Shown: positions 9,283 through 18,689, numbered from the stretch's first letter. The stretch is DNA of 36,051 bases from Flavobacterium sp. (GCF_029945805.1 NZ_JAQSDH010000026.1:1-36051); one strand, 5' to 3'. Notes: generated from the letters alone by a model not told the origin. Translations and numbers: made by a program.

Positions 9283-10500
9283 ATGTCTGTTTTAAGCGGT
9301 AAAAAAATAGTTCTCGGTGTTTCTGGAGGAATTGCCGCATACAAGACAGCAACATTAGTTCGGTTATTTATAAAAGCAGGTGCACATGTCCAAGTGATAA
9401 TGACACCTGCTTCTAAGGATTTTGTAACGCCGTTAACTTTATCTACACTTTCAAAAAATCCAGTTTATTCGACTTTTTATAATGAAGAAGACGAGAATGC
9501 GCAATGGAACAATCATGTTGAATTAGGACTTTGGGCCGATTTGATGGTTATTGCTCCAGCAACAGCCAATACATTGTCTAAAATGGCCAATGGAAACTGC
9601 GATAATCTTTTGATTGCAACCTATTTATCTGCTAAATGTCCAGTGTATTTTGCTCCGGCAATGGATTTGGATATGTACAAACATCCTTCAACTATTTCTA
9701 GTTTTGCACTTTTGAAAGAATTTGGGAACATCATGATTCCAGCTGAAAGTGGTGAACTCGCCAGCGGATTATCTGGTGAAGGAAGAATGGCTGAACCTGA
9801 AAATATTATTACTTTCGTAGAGAGAGATTTAGAAAGCAAGTTGCCATTAGAAGGAAAAAAAATACTGATTACTGCAGGTCCAACCTACGAAGCAATCGAT
9901 CCAGTTCGTTTTATTGGAAATCATTCTTCTGGTAAAATGGGATTTGACATTGCTATTGCAGCAGCAAATCTTGGTGCAGCAGTAACGTTAGTTTCTGGTC
10001 CAACTCACTTAACAGTTGCTAATTCTGATATTAATTTGATTAGAGTTACATCTGCAAAAGAAATGTATGATGCCTGTCATGAGTTTTTTGATGCAACCGA
10101 TGTGGCAATTTGTGCAGCAGCAGTAGCGGATTATAAACCAAAATTTCAAGCGCTTCAAAAAATAAAAAAGAAGGAAGATGAGTTTACAATTGAACTGGAA
10201 AAAACTCTAGATATACTGGCTTCATTAGGTGAAATAAAACAAAAACAATTATTGATTGGCTTTGCATTGGAAACCGAAAATGAAATTGAAAATGCGAAGC
10301 TGAAAATTCAGAAAAAAAACTTAGATTTGATAGTTTTAAATTCACTGCAAGATGAAGGTGCTGGTTTTGGGAAACCAACCAATAAAATCACCTTTATTGA
10401 TTCTAATTTTAAAATTGAGCCCATGGATTTAAAATCAAAAGAATTGGTCGCAGTCGATATTATGAATAAAGTAATTTCTCATTATGAAAAAAATAGCTAG
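9283..10500 (+). CDS. coaBC: Bifunctional phosphopantothenoylcysteine decarboxylase / phosphopantothenate-cysteine ligase
   Basis: A 405-residue enzyme catalysing two consecutive steps of coenzyme A synthesis. The N-terminal flavoprotein decarboxylase (about 1-185) shows KKIVLGVSGGIAAYK, the active-site histidine in NHVELG, PAMDLDMY and the substrate flap SGLSGEGRMAEP. The C-terminal CTP-dependent ligase (about 190-405) shows ILITAGPTYEAIDPVRFIGN, SSGKMG and AAVADYKP with its lysine. Length is normal. It overlaps the next gene by 17 bases, implying translational coupling. coaE, the last step of the pathway, lies at 18067. Confidence 0.97.
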   Translation: MSVLSGKKIVLGVSGGIAAYKTATLVRLFIKAGAHVQVIMTPASKDFVTPLTLSTLSKNPVYSTFYNEEDENAQWNNHVELGLWADLMVIAPATANTLSKMANGNCDNLLIATYLSAKCPVYFAPAMDLDMYKHPSTISSFALLKEFGNIMIPAESGELASGLSGEGRMAEPENIITFVERDLESKLPLEGKKILITAGPTYEAIDPVRFIGNHSSGKMGFDIAIAAANLGAAVTLVSGPTHLTVANSDINLIRVTSAKEMYDACHEFFDATDVAICAAAVADYKPKFQALQKIKKKEDEFTIELEKTLDILASLGEIKQKQLLIGFALETENEIENAKLKIQKKNLDLIVLNSLQDEGAGFGKPTNKITFIDSNFKIEPMDLKSKELVAVDIMNKVISHYEKNS

Positions 10501-11371
10501 TTTTTTATTACTGCTTTTTATTGGAGTTGCACAGGCGCAACAATTGAATTGTTCCATCCAAATCAATTCAGATAAAGTGGCTAGTACAAACAATCAAATT
10601 TTTAAAAATTTAAAAAATTCAATAACTGATTTTGTCAATAAAACAGATTGGACAGGAGAAGTTTATGAACAAAATGAAAAAATTGATTGTTCGATGGTTA
10701 TTATCATCAATAGCTATGACTCTAATACGTTTACTGCTAGCATACAAGTGCAATCAACAAGACCAATTTTTAACTCTACTTATGCTTCGCCGGTTTTCAA
10801 TTATATGGATAACGATTTCAGTTTCCGATATATCGAATTTGAATTACTACAATTTAATCCTCAGAACTTTGATTCGAATTTAGTTTCGGTTTTGTCTTTT
10901 TATAGTTATATGATTCTTGGATTTGATGCAGATACTTACTCGTTATTGGGCGGAAATAAACATTATGAAGTCGCACAACAAATAGCTAGTGTCGCACAAC
11001 AAGGCGGTTACAAAGGATGGAGTCAAACCGATGGAAATCAGAATAAATATTTCTTAGTCAATGATGTTTTATCTGGAACATTTGATGCTTACAGAGAAAC
11101 AATGTATCAATACCACAGGGAAGGGCTAGATAATATGAGTACTGACGTTAAAAGTTCAAAAGAGAAAGTTGTTGCATCAATTAATGCACTTTCAGCCATT
11201 TACAAGGTTCGGCCTAATGCTTTTTTAACGCGCGTATTTTTTGACGCCAAAGTAGATGAAATAGTGTCAATTTTGTCTGGCGGCCCTAAAATTACCTTGA
11301 CAGAGACAATTGATACTCTAAATAGAATGTCGCCACTCAACACAAGTAAATGGTCAGCAATTAGGTTATAA
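10484..11371 (+). CDS. porD: DUF4835 / PorD-type periplasmic protein
   Basis: A 295-residue protein with a Sec signal peptide (MKKIASFLLLLFIGVAQAQQ, cleavage near residue 19) and no lipobox. QLNCSIQINSDK, DWTGEVY, FRYIEFELLQFNPQNFDSNLVSVLSFYSYMILG and MSPLNTSKW are typical of DUF4835, a Bacteroidota-only family. To my knowledge it is often named PorD and linked to type IX secretion; the name rests on recognition of the family, not on a direct functional motif. It overlaps the coaBC end by 17 bases. A T9SS cargo protein is encoded nearby at 14439. Confidence 0.85.
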   Translation: MKKIASFLLLLFIGVAQAQQLNCSIQINSDKVASTNNQIFKNLKNSITDFVNKTDWTGEVYEQNEKIDCSMVIIINSYDSNTFTASIQVQSTRPIFNSTYASPVFNYMDNDFSFRYIEFELLQFNPQNFDSNLVSVLSFYSYMILGFDADTYSLLGGNKHYEVAQQIASVAQQGGYKGWSQTDGNQNKYFLVNDVLSGTFDAYRETMYQYHREGLDNMSTDVKSSKEKVVASINALSAIYKVRPNAFLTRVFFDAKVDEIVSILSGGPKITLTETIDTLNRMSPLNTSKWSAIRL

Positions 11372-11413
11372 GTAGTATATTTACTTTTTAAATCTTACAT
11401 TCATTTTCTGAAC

Positions 11414-13066
11414 ATGATTACAACGCTTTCCATTGAAAATTTTGCACTGATAGAAAAATTAAATATTGATTTTTCCAATGGATTTTCAATTATAACGGGA
11501 GAAACTGGAGCTGGAAAATCTATACTTCTTGGTGCTTTAGGTTTGGTTTTAGGAAAACGTGCCGATTTATCTTCCCTTAAAAATAAAGAGGAAAAGTGCA
11601 TAGTTGAAGCTAATTTTGCAATTGGTAAATACAAACTTAAATCGTTCTTCGAAAGTCATGATTTGGATTATGAAGAGGAAACGATCATTCGAAGAGAGAT
11701 TCTTCCCTCTGGAAAATCGCGAGCATTTATAAATGATAGTCCAGTAAATCTGCAACAACTGCAAGAGTTAAGTTTTTACTTGATAGATGTTCATTCGCAA
11801 CATCAAACTTTAGAACTTTCTGAAGAAGAATATCAGTTTAAAATTTTGGATTCGATTGCTACTAACCAAGATTTGCTTTTAGAATTCCAATCGCTATTAA
11901 AATTATACCGTTTGTCTAAATCAACGCTACAAACTAAAAAAGCTACTCTTTCAGAACTAGTAAAAGAGAAAGATTACAACGAATTTTTATACCAAGAATT
12001 AGAGTCGGCAAATTTGAAAGCGGGAGAATTAGAAGATTTAGAACAACAGTATCAATCGCTAAATAATGTAGAATTCATAAAAGAAAATCTTGACACACTA
12101 TTATCCATTGGTAGCGAAGACGAATTTGGGATTTTAAAAAACTTAAAAGAATTTAAAGTTTTACTTCAGAAGAATGCCAGTTTTTCCGCTGAATTTCAAT
12201 CCATTTCAGAAAGAGCTACTAGTATTTTGATTGAATTTGATGATATTATAAAAGAGCTGAACCGCGAATCGGAATTGGTTTTTAATGATCCTGAAAAATT
12301 AGATACAATCAATCAAAAATTGCAGTTGCTCTACAATCTTCAGAAAAAACACAATGTTTTGACCGTTGAAGAACTGATAGATATTCAATATACCTTAGAA
12401 AATAAAGTAGTTTCATTATCTACCTTAGAAGATGAAATTGGAAATCTGGAAAACACCATTAAAGATCACGAAGTCAATATGGATGGTATTGCAGCAAAAA
12501 TCAGTAAAAGTAGGAGTGATTCTATTCCAAAATTATCTGAAAAACTTATTGCTATATTGAATTTGTTAGGGATGCCAAATGTTCGCTTTAAAATTGAACT
12601 TGAACCATCATCTACTTATCAAAACAATGGAAAGGACAATCTGCAATTTCTGTTTTCTGCTAATAAAGGAACTGATTTTGGTCTGCTAAAGAAAGTTGCT
12701 TCCGGCGGAGAAATGTCGAGAATAATGCTAGCTGTGAAATCCATTTTAGCACAATATTCGAAACTTCCAACAATCATTTTTGATGAAATAGACACTGGCG
12801 TTTCGGGAGAAATTGCTAATAAAATGGGTGAGATTATGCGTGATATGAGCAAAACAATGCAAGTTTTTGCCATAACGCATCTTCCGCAGATCGCAGCTAA
12901 AGGAAGCAATCATTATAAAGTATTTAAAAAAGTAGTAGGAGAAAATACGGTTTCGGAGCTTGAATTATTAAATAGTGAGGAGAGAATAATTGAAATTGCG
13001 GAAATGCTGTCAGGAAAAGACATTTCCGATTCAGCACTTAATCATGCAAAAGCTTTATTGAATTAA
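11414..13066 (+). CDS. recN: DNA repair protein RecN
   Basis: A 550-residue SMC-like ATPase acting in double-strand break repair. The Walker A motif GETGAGKS is at residues 29-36. A long coiled coil spans about 150-380. The ABC signature SGGEMSRI begins at S430 and the Walker B IIFDEIDTG has D457 and E458. The ending SGKDISDSALNHAKALL is typical of RecN. Length is normal. It follows porD by 42 bases without an obvious promoter. Its last codons hold the TTG of the fabV promoter. Confidence 0.96.
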   Translation: MITTLSIENFALIEKLNIDFSNGFSIITGETGAGKSILLGALGLVLGKRADLSSLKNKEEKCIVEANFAIGKYKLKSFFESHDLDYEEETIIRREILPSGKSRAFINDSPVNLQQLQELSFYLIDVHSQHQTLELSEEEYQFKILDSIATNQDLLLEFQSLLKLYRLSKSTLQTKKATLSELVKEKDYNEFLYQELESANLKAGELEDLEQQYQSLNNVEFIKENLDTLLSIGSEDEFGILKNLKEFKVLLQKNASFSAEFQSISERATSILIEFDDIIKELNRESELVFNDPEKLDTINQKLQLLYNLQKKHNVLTVEELIDIQYTLENKVVSLSTLEDEIGNLENTIKDHEVNMDGIAAKISKSRSDSIPKLSEKLIAILNLLGMPNVRFKIELEPSSTYQNNGKDNLQFLFSANKGTDFGLLKKVASGGEMSRIMLAVKSILAQYSKLPTIIFDEIDTGVSGEIANKMGEIMRDMSKTMQVFAITHLPQIAAKGSNHYKVFKKVVGENTVSELELLNSEERIIEIAEMLSGKDISDSALNHAKALLN

Positions 13067-13086
13067 AATCTGAATTAGTACTTTTG
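13058..13086 (+). promoter_or_regulatory. Bacteroidota-type promoter for fabV
   Basis: TTG at 13058-13060, 18 bases, then TACTTTTG at 13079-13086 fits TTG-N17-23-TAnnTTTG. The -33 element lies within the last codons of recN. The predicted start, near 13093, leaves a leader of about 47 bases that opens with a small GC-rich hairpin. Confidence 0.7.
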
Positions 13087-13095
13087 CACTTTCTA

Positions 13096-13111
13096 CTTGT
13101 CGGCAGACAGG
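13096..13111 (+). repeat. GC-rich hairpin in the fabV leader
   Basis: CTTGTC-GGCA-GACAGG forms a 6-bp stem (one T-G pair) with a four-base loop, in otherwise very AT-rich DNA. The CTGCCGACAG type of palindrome is, in my recollection, a frequent dispersed repeat in Bacteroidota genomes. It lies within a few bases of the predicted fabV transcription start. Confidence 0.5.
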
Positions 13112-13139
13112 CAATAAAACTAATCTAAAAAAAAAACAT

Positions 13140-14333
13140 ATGATTATTGAACCAAGAATGCGAGGATTTATTTGTTTGACTGCACATCCGGAAGGTTGCG
13201 CTCAAAATATTAAAAATCAAATTGAATATGTAAAATCAAAAGGTCATATTGAAGGCGCAAAAAAAGTATTAGTAATTGGAGCCTCAACCGGATTTGGTAT
13301 GGCGTCAAGAATCACAAGTGCTTTTGGTTCAGATGCTGGTACTATTGGAGTTTTCTTTGAAAAGCCACCATCAGAAGGAAAAACTGCAACACCGGGTTGG
13401 TACAATACTGCTGCTTTTGAAACGAAAGCTCATGCTTCTGGACTGTATGCTAAAAGTATAAATGGTGATGCGTTTTCAAATGAAATTAAGCAACAAACTA
13501 TTGATTTAATCAAAGCTGATTTGGGTCAGATTGATATGGTTATTTATAGTTTGGCTTCACCTGTTCGTATGCATCCAACTACTGGAATTTTGCATCGTTC
13601 CGTTTTAAAACCTATTGGACAAACATTTACAAACAAAACTGTTGATTTTCATACTGGAATTGTATCTGAGGTTAGTATTGAACCGGCAACTCAAGAAGAT
13701 ATCGATAATACTGTTGTGGTAATGGGCGGCGAAGATTGGGCAATGTGGATGGATGCCTTAAATGATGCTGGAGTTTTGGCTGATGGAGCTACAACAATTG
13801 CTTATTCGTATATCGGACCCGAAGTTACCGAAGCAGTATACAGAAAAGGAACTATTGGATGCGCTAAAGACGACTTAGAAGCCACGGCATTTAAGATCAC
13901 AGATCGTTTAAAATCACTAAACGGAAAAGCGTACGTTTCTGTCAATAAAGCATTGGTAACACAAGCTAGTTCTGCTATACCTGTGATTCCATTATACATT
14001 TCGTTATTATACAAAACAATGAAAGCGGAAGGAGTTCACGAAGGTTGCATAGAGCAAATCCAAAGACTTTTTGAAAAACGACTTTACGCTAGTGATGAAG
14101 TTCCTGTCGATGAAAAAGGACGAATTAGAATTGATGATTGGGAAATGCGCGAAGATATACAACAAAAAATAAAGACCTTATGGGAAAAAGCAACTTCAGA
14201 AAATTTGATAGAAATTGGAGATTTGGCAGGATATAAGCAAGATTTTTTAAATCTTTTTGGTTTTGGTTTCGACGGAATTGATTACAAAGCTGAATCGAAT
14301 GAGCTGACATTAATTGATAGTATAAAAAATTAG
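13140..14333 (+). CDS. fabV: Enoyl-ACP / trans-2-enoyl-CoA reductase FabV
   Basis: A 397-residue NADH-dependent reductase that performs the last reduction of each fatty-acid elongation cycle. The start MIIEPRMRGFICLTAHPEGC is diagnostic. An SDR-like Rossmann fold carries VLVIGASTGFGMASRI. The FabV-specific active site Y-x8-K is complete: Y234 to K243 in YRKGTIGCAK. IDDWEMRED and GFGFDGIDY close the protein. FabV is larger than FabI (about 400 versus 260 residues), and characterised members are insensitive to triclosan. The gene has its own promoter and terminator, so it appears to be monocistronic. Confidence 0.96.
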   Translation: MIIEPRMRGFICLTAHPEGCAQNIKNQIEYVKSKGHIEGAKKVLVIGASTGFGMASRITSAFGSDAGTIGVFFEKPPSEGKTATPGWYNTAAFETKAHASGLYAKSINGDAFSNEIKQQTIDLIKADLGQIDMVIYSLASPVRMHPTTGILHRSVLKPIGQTFTNKTVDFHTGIVSEVSIEPATQEDIDNTVVVMGGEDWAMWMDALNDAGVLADGATTIAYSYIGPEVTEAVYRKGTIGCAKDDLEATAFKITDRLKSLNGKAYVSVNKALVTQASSAIPVIPLYISLLYKTMKAEGVHEGCIEQIQRLFEKRLYASDEVPVDEKGRIRIDDWEMREDIQQKIKTLWEKATSENLIEIGDLAGYKQDFLNLFGFGFDGIDYKAESNELTLIDSIKN

Positions 14334-14363
14334 GAATCTCCTATTTGTTTATATTATTATTTT

Positions 14364-14393
14364 AAAACTCACAATTTATTTGTGAGTTTTTTT
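14364..14393 (+). terminator. Terminator after fabV
   Basis: An 11-bp perfect stem, AAAACTCACAA (14364-14374) with TTGTGAGTTTT (14380-14390), has a five-base loop and leads into a T-rich stretch, 30 bases after the fabV stop. Confidence 0.85.
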
Positions 14394-14410
14394 ATTTATA
14401 TGTACTTTTA
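14380..14410 (+). promoter_or_regulatory. Possible promoter for the GEVED/T9SS gene
   Basis: TTG (14380-14382), 20 bases, then TACTTTTA (14403-14410) misses the TAnnTTTG consensus only in the last base. It overlaps the descending arm of the fabV terminator. The predicted start near 14417 leaves a leader of about 20 bases. Confidence 0.4.
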
Positions 14411-14438
14411 TAGCTATTAACTTTTTAAAACAAACTTC

Positions 14439-16982
14439 ATGAAAAAAATTACATTACTACTGACTTTGTTGGTCAGTTTTGCAGGATTTGCACAATTTCC
14501 TGCACCCTATTGCGGACCTATGACGTTCACAACCGGAGTTGAACCAATTACTTCTGTAAATTTTGCAGGAATTGTCAATACCAGTTCTGCAGTAGTGGGA
14601 GTAGATAATGGTACAACACGTATTGCACACGAGGACTACACTGCTATAGTAGGAAATGTCAACGCAGGTAGTACCTATCCAATCACTTTAAAAGGAAATA
14701 CAGATGGAGCTTTTACAACCAATTTAAGAGTTTATGTAGATTGGAATCAAAATAATGATTTCACAGATGCAGGTGAATCTTATGATGTTGGCACAATAGT
14801 AAACTCTACGGGTGTTGACGCTGTTCAGTTAGTTGGAAATATTGTAGTTCCTGCAAATGCGTTGGCAGGAAATACACGAATGAGAGTTATTAAGAGGTTT
14901 AACGGATATGGAACTTCTTGCCAAGTTGGATCAGGTTATGGTCAGGCGGAAGATTATACTGTAACCGTTGCAATTCCAAGTTGTCCTGCACCTTTTGCAA
15001 GTCTTAGCAATGTTACTTCGTCTACTACTGCAAATTTATCTTGGACCTCTGGTGGTGCTTCTAATGCAGAAATTGTTGTACAATTAGCAGGAGCGGGTTT
15101 ACCAGCATTAACGAATGATACGGGTGTAAATGTAACTGGTACTTCGTATGCTGCTACTTTGTTATTACCTCAAACAGCTTACGAGTTTTATGTAAGAGAT
15201 GAATGTGTTTTAAATTCAGGATTTAGTACTTGGTCAGGACCATTTGTATTTAATACGACTCAAATACCTGGTTGTGCTACTAATTTGACTCCACTCGATG
15301 GTGCTGTCGGTGTCGCTCCTGGAACCGTTACTTTTTCATGGAATGCTCCTACAACTGGTGATGCACCTTTATCTTATGATTTATTCTATGGTTTGACGCC
15401 GGGAAATGCAACGATTTTAGTTGGGAACTTTACAACTTTAACAACGCCAATAACTATTACAGGATTCAACACCACTTTTTACTGGAAAATTGTGCCAAAA
15501 AATGTAGGTGGAAGTGCAACAGGTTGTCCTGAATGGAGTTTTACGACAGGTGCGTCTCCTGGATATTGCTTGACATCACCTGGTGGACAATGGCCAACAA
15601 CGACATACACACCTGTAACTTGTGATGGTATAGTTTCTAATTCAATTACAGCCAACGGATATGCCGGAGAATATTCTGTAGTTACTGTTACTTCTGGGCA
15701 AACATATACTTTCACAAGCTCTGTACCAACTGATTTAATTACGATTAGTACTGACGCAGGTGTAACAGCTGCTGCTTTTGGTACAACTCCAGTAACATGG
15801 GTATCTACAATTGATGGAACAATAAGATTTTATAATCATACTAATGACCAATGCGGTACGGAGTCTGTTAACAGAACCAGAAGTGTAATCTGTGGTATTC
15901 CATCCACTGATGCGCCTGATTATGTAAATTTACAATTTCCTGCAAATGCTACAATTAATAGAGGTGGAAGTGCAACTGTTTATGGTAGAGTCTATGAGGC
16001 TGGTTTAACTGATATAACTTCGGGACAAGCTCCTGGAATTACGGCATGGGTTGGCATTAGTCCAGTTGGTTCTAATACAAATCCAAATACTTGGACAAAC
16101 TGGATACCTGCCACTTTTAATGTAGAAATTGCACCATCAAATAATGACGATGAGTATCAAGCTACAATTGGAGCTACTTTAACACCTGGTACCTATTATT
16201 ATGCAACAAGATTTCAATTAAACAATGGTGCATTTGTTTATGGAGGTTACAGTCCTGCTCCAGGCGGAAGTTTCTGGGATGGAACAACTTATATCAGTGG
16301 AATTTTAACGGTAAATCCATCAGTTCCTGTTACTCCTAACTGTGATCTTGCTTCAAGTGTGCCAGATCCTTCTCTTGGAGGAAGTGTATGGGATAGACCT
16401 TTAGCTAATGGAACGGGTACTCCTGCTATTGGTATTGGAGTTTCGTACCATGTTTATGGGCCATTTAATGTTGATACAGCTGGATCATACACTTTTACCA
16501 GTACACAAGATTATGATGGTTTTATATTTGTTTATCAAAATTCATTTGATCCAAACAGCCCATCAGTTAATTATCTTGCAGGAAACGATGATTCAGGACC
16601 AGGTTCTGTAATTACAACAAATTTAGCAACTGCTACAAACTATTATTTTGTAACAACTTCCTATTCTCCTACAGCATTCGGAGCTTTTACAACAACTATT
16701 ACTGGAGTTGGTACTGCAACTTGCGGGACATTAGCGGTTCCAGGATTTAATGACACTAACTTTTCATACTATCCTAACCCAGTAAAAAACAGTTTGAATT
16801 TATCTTACAATCAAGAAATTTCAAATGTGGATGTATTTAATTTATTAGGACAAAAAGTTATTGCTACCAAATTAAATGCTAATTCTGGTCAAATAGACAT
16901 GTCAAGCTTACCTAAGGGAACTTACATGGTTAAAGTAACTTCTAATAATCAAGTAAAAACTATTAAAGTTATCAAACAATAA
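14439..16982 (+). CDS. Secreted GEVED-domain protein with T9SS type A sorting domain
   Basis: An 847-residue exported protein. The Sec signal is MKKITLLLTLLVSFAGFAQ. A GEVED domain spans about 75-180 (LRVYVDWNQNNDFTDAGE ... GYGQAEDYTVTV), with Ca-binding-like DWNQNNDFTDAGE. Two fibronectin type III-like domains follow (about 182-275 and 278-370). Then come Ser/Thr/Gly-rich beta domains, including SYHVYGPFNVDTAGSYTFTS near 670. The C-terminal 75 residues form a type A sorting domain: FSYYPNPVKNSLNLSY, VFNLLGQKV, MSSLPKGTYMVKV and a KVIKQ end. It should cross the outer membrane through T9SS and become surface-bound or released. No catalytic domain is visible, so an adhesin or structural role is the best guess. 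Confidence 0.9.
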   Translation: MKKITLLLTLLVSFAGFAQFPAPYCGPMTFTTGVEPITSVNFAGIVNTSSAVVGVDNGTTRIAHEDYTAIVGNVNAGSTYPITLKGNTDGAFTTNLRVYVDWNQNNDFTDAGESYDVGTIVNSTGVDAVQLVGNIVVPANALAGNTRMRVIKRFNGYGTSCQVGSGYGQAEDYTVTVAIPSCPAPFASLSNVTSSTTANLSWTSGGASNAEIVVQLAGAGLPALTNDTGVNVTGTSYAATLLLPQTAYEFYVRDECVLNSGFSTWSGPFVFNTTQIPGCATNLTPLDGAVGVAPGTVTFSWNAPTTGDAPLSYDLFYGLTPGNATILVGNFTTLTTPITITGFNTTFYWKIVPKNVGGSATGCPEWSFTTGASPGYCLTSPGGQWPTTTYTPVTCDGIVSNSITANGYAGEYSVVTVTSGQTYTFTSSVPTDLITISTDAGVTAAAFGTTPVTWVSTIDGTIRFYNHTNDQCGTESVNRTRSVICGIPSTDAPDYVNLQFPANATINRGGSATVYGRVYEAGLTDITSGQAPGITAWVGISPVGSNTNPNTWTNWIPATFNVEIAPSNNDDEYQATIGATLTPGTYYYATRFQLNNGAFVYGGYSPAPGGSFWDGTTYISGILTVNPSVPVTPNCDLASSVPDPSLGGSVWDRPLANGTGTPAIGIGVSYHVYGPFNVDTAGSYTFTSTQDYDGFIFVYQNSFDPNSPSVNYLAGNDDSGPGSVITTNLATATNYYFVTTSYSPTAFGAFTTTITGVGTATCGTLAVPGFNDTNFSYYPNPVKNSLNLSYNQEISNVDVFNLLGQKVIATKLNANSGQIDMSSLPKGTYMVKVTSNNQVKTIKVIKQ

Positions 16983-17003
16983 TAATTAAATAATTGTTTA
17001 TCT

Positions 17004-17036
17004 AAAAGCCACCTATTTTTTAGGTGGTTTTTTTTT
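17004..17036 (+). terminator. Terminator after the T9SS protein gene
   Basis: CCACCTA (17009-17015) pairs perfectly with TAGGTGG (17021-17027) around a five-base T loop. The stem is extended by A/T pairs and followed by nine T, 21 bases after the stop. Confidence 0.88.
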
Positions 17037-17043
17037 GCCTACT

Positions 17044-17051
17044 TATCTTTG
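17044..17051 (+). promoter_or_regulatory. Probable -7 promoter element for glycosyltransferase-coaE
   Basis: TATCTTTG exactly fits TAnnTTTG and lies 14 bases before the ATG at 17066, right after the preceding terminator. No TTG stands at the usual -33 distance, so the promoter is only partly supported. A short leader of about 8 bases is implied. Confidence 0.45.
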
Positions 17052-17065
17052 TTAAAATTTAGTAT

Positions 17066-18070
17066 ATGTATTTCTCAATTATTATTCCTGTTTATAATCG
17101 ACCAGATGAAATTAGTGAGCTTTTAGAAAGTTTAGTAAATTCTGATTATGATAAAGAATATGAAATTGTAATCATTGAAGATGGTTCATCAATCACGAGC
17201 GAAAATGAATGTAAAAGATTTAAAAACAAATTAAATATTTCCTATTATTTTAAAGAGAATTCTGGTCCTGGTGATTCTCGGAATTTTGGAATGAAAGTTG
17301 CCAAAGGTGATTATTACGTCATTTTTGATTCAGATTGCATCATACCTAGACAGTATTTATCTGAAGTAGAAAAAGAATTGACGACTACTTATGTCGATTG
17401 TTTTGGCGGGTCTGATGCTGCGTTAGAATCATTTTCAGATGTTCAAAAAGCAATCAATTTTGCCATGACCTCTTTTCTGACGACAGGAGGAATTCGTGGC
17501 GGTTCCGAAAAATTAAATAAGTTTCAACCTCGAAGTTTCAATATGGGTATTTCAAAAAAAGCATTTGAAGAATCCAAAGGATTTGGAAATATTCATCCCG
17601 GAGAAGATCCTGACTTAAGTATAAGGCTATGGAAAATGGGTTATGAAACTCGACTTTTTCCAAAAGCATTTGTGTATCACAAACGAAGAATCGACTGGGA
17701 TAAATTCTCAATGCAGGTTACTAAATTTGGTAAAGCCCGACCAATATTAAATAGCTGGTATCCAGAATACAGTAAATTGACATTCTTCTTTCCGACATTT
17801 TTTATAATCGGAATTTATTTTTCAATTATCTTTTTGGCATTTGGTTATTCTTTTCTAGTACTATGTTATCTCCTTTATTTTATATTAATTTTGATAACAG
17901 CAAGCCTTCAAAATAAAAGTATTAAAATAGGTATGCTTTCAGTTCTCGCAGTTTTTAAACAATTCGTCGGCTATGGTTCTGGCTTTTTGAATTCCTATGT
18001 AAAGGTCAAATTGCTAAAGCAAAAACCCGAAGAGGCATTTCCTGAATTATTCTTTAAAGTAAAACCATGA
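17066..18070 (+). CDS. Glycosyltransferase family 2 with C-terminal membrane segment
   Basis: A 334-residue protein. The N-terminal GT-A domain (about 1-220) starts FSIIIPVYNRPDEISELLESL, has the nucleotide-sugar site VIIEDGSS, the metal-binding DSD at 88-90 and an acceptor-side PGEDPDLSIRLW. About 235-280 holds two hydrophobic helices, so the enzyme is anchored in the inner membrane with a cytoplasmic active site. The sugar and acceptor cannot be told; cell-envelope polysaccharide or glycolipid synthesis is likely. Its stop overlaps the coaE start (ATGA), indicating translational coupling. Confidence 0.9.
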   Translation: MYFSIIIPVYNRPDEISELLESLVNSDYDKEYEIVIIEDGSSITSENECKRFKNKLNISYYFKENSGPGDSRNFGMKVAKGDYYVIFDSDCIIPRQYLSEVEKELTTTYVDCFGGSDAALESFSDVQKAINFAMTSFLTTGGIRGGSEKLNKFQPRSFNMGISKKAFEESKGFGNIHPGEDPDLSIRLWKMGYETRLFPKAFVYHKRRIDWDKFSMQVTKFGKARPILNSWYPEYSKLTFFFPTFFIIGIYFSIIFLAFGYSFLVLCYLLYFILILITASLQNKSIKIGMLSVLAVFKQFVGYGSGFLNSYVKVKLLKQKPEEAFPELFFKVKP

Positions 18071-18651
18071 GCAAGATAATTGGCTTAACAGGCGGTATAG
18101 GAAGCGGCAAGACATTGATTGCAAATTATATCAAATCATTGGGTATTCCTGTGTATATAGCGGATGATGAAGCCCGAAAATTGATGGATACCAGTGAAGT
18201 GATTCAGGCGATTAGTAAGGAGTTCGGGAGTCAAATTATAACTAACGGAAAACTGAATCGCCAAGAATTAGCGAAAGTCGTTTTTGACAATCCCGAAAAA
18301 CTTCAAAATTTGAATACCATAGTTCATCCTCATGTTAAAAAACATTTCAGTAGTTGGGTTGAAAATCATAAAGAACATCCTCTATTGGTAAAAGAGGCCG
18401 CTATTCTCTTTGAATCTGGAGGCTATAAAGAGTGTGATATTGTAATTACTGTATCAGCGCCAATAGAAACTCGACTTCAACGAGTAATAGCGCGCGATAA
18501 AACAGACAAAGAATCTGTTTTAAAAAGAATGCAAAACCAATGGACTGATGAACAAAAAATTGCAAAGAGCGATTATGTAATTCATAATCTGTCGGTTGAA
18601 GACACCAAAAAGCAAGTGGATAAAATTATTGATTTATTGAAAAATCAATAA
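18067..18651 (+). CDS. coaE: Dephospho-CoA kinase
   Basis: A 194-residue P-loop kinase that phosphorylates the 3'-OH of dephospho-CoA, the last step of CoA synthesis. IIGLTGGIGSGKT is the Walker A at about 4-16, followed by PVYIADDEARKLM, VHPHV near residue 90 and KEAAILFESG. The lid has RVIARDKTD. Length is normal. Its ATG overlaps the glycosyltransferase stop by four bases, so it is expressed from the upstream promoter. Confidence 0.96.
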   Translation: MSKIIGLTGGIGSGKTLIANYIKSLGIPVYIADDEARKLMDTSEVIQAISKEFGSQIITNGKLNRQELAKVVFDNPEKLQNLNTIVHPHVKKHFSSWVENHKEHPLLVKEAAILFESGGYKECDIVITVSAPIETRLQRVIARDKTDKESVLKRMQNQWTDEQKIAKSDYVIHNLSVEDTKKQVDKIIDLLKNQ

Positions 18652-18689
18652 TTTATACTCAAGATGTTAATGTTTGGTTAATGTATTTA

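Noticed and set aside
10632..10883. Overlapping open frame inside the porD gene.
   Set aside because: It is a shadow frame of a conserved gene, with no ribosome-binding context and no recognisable protein features.
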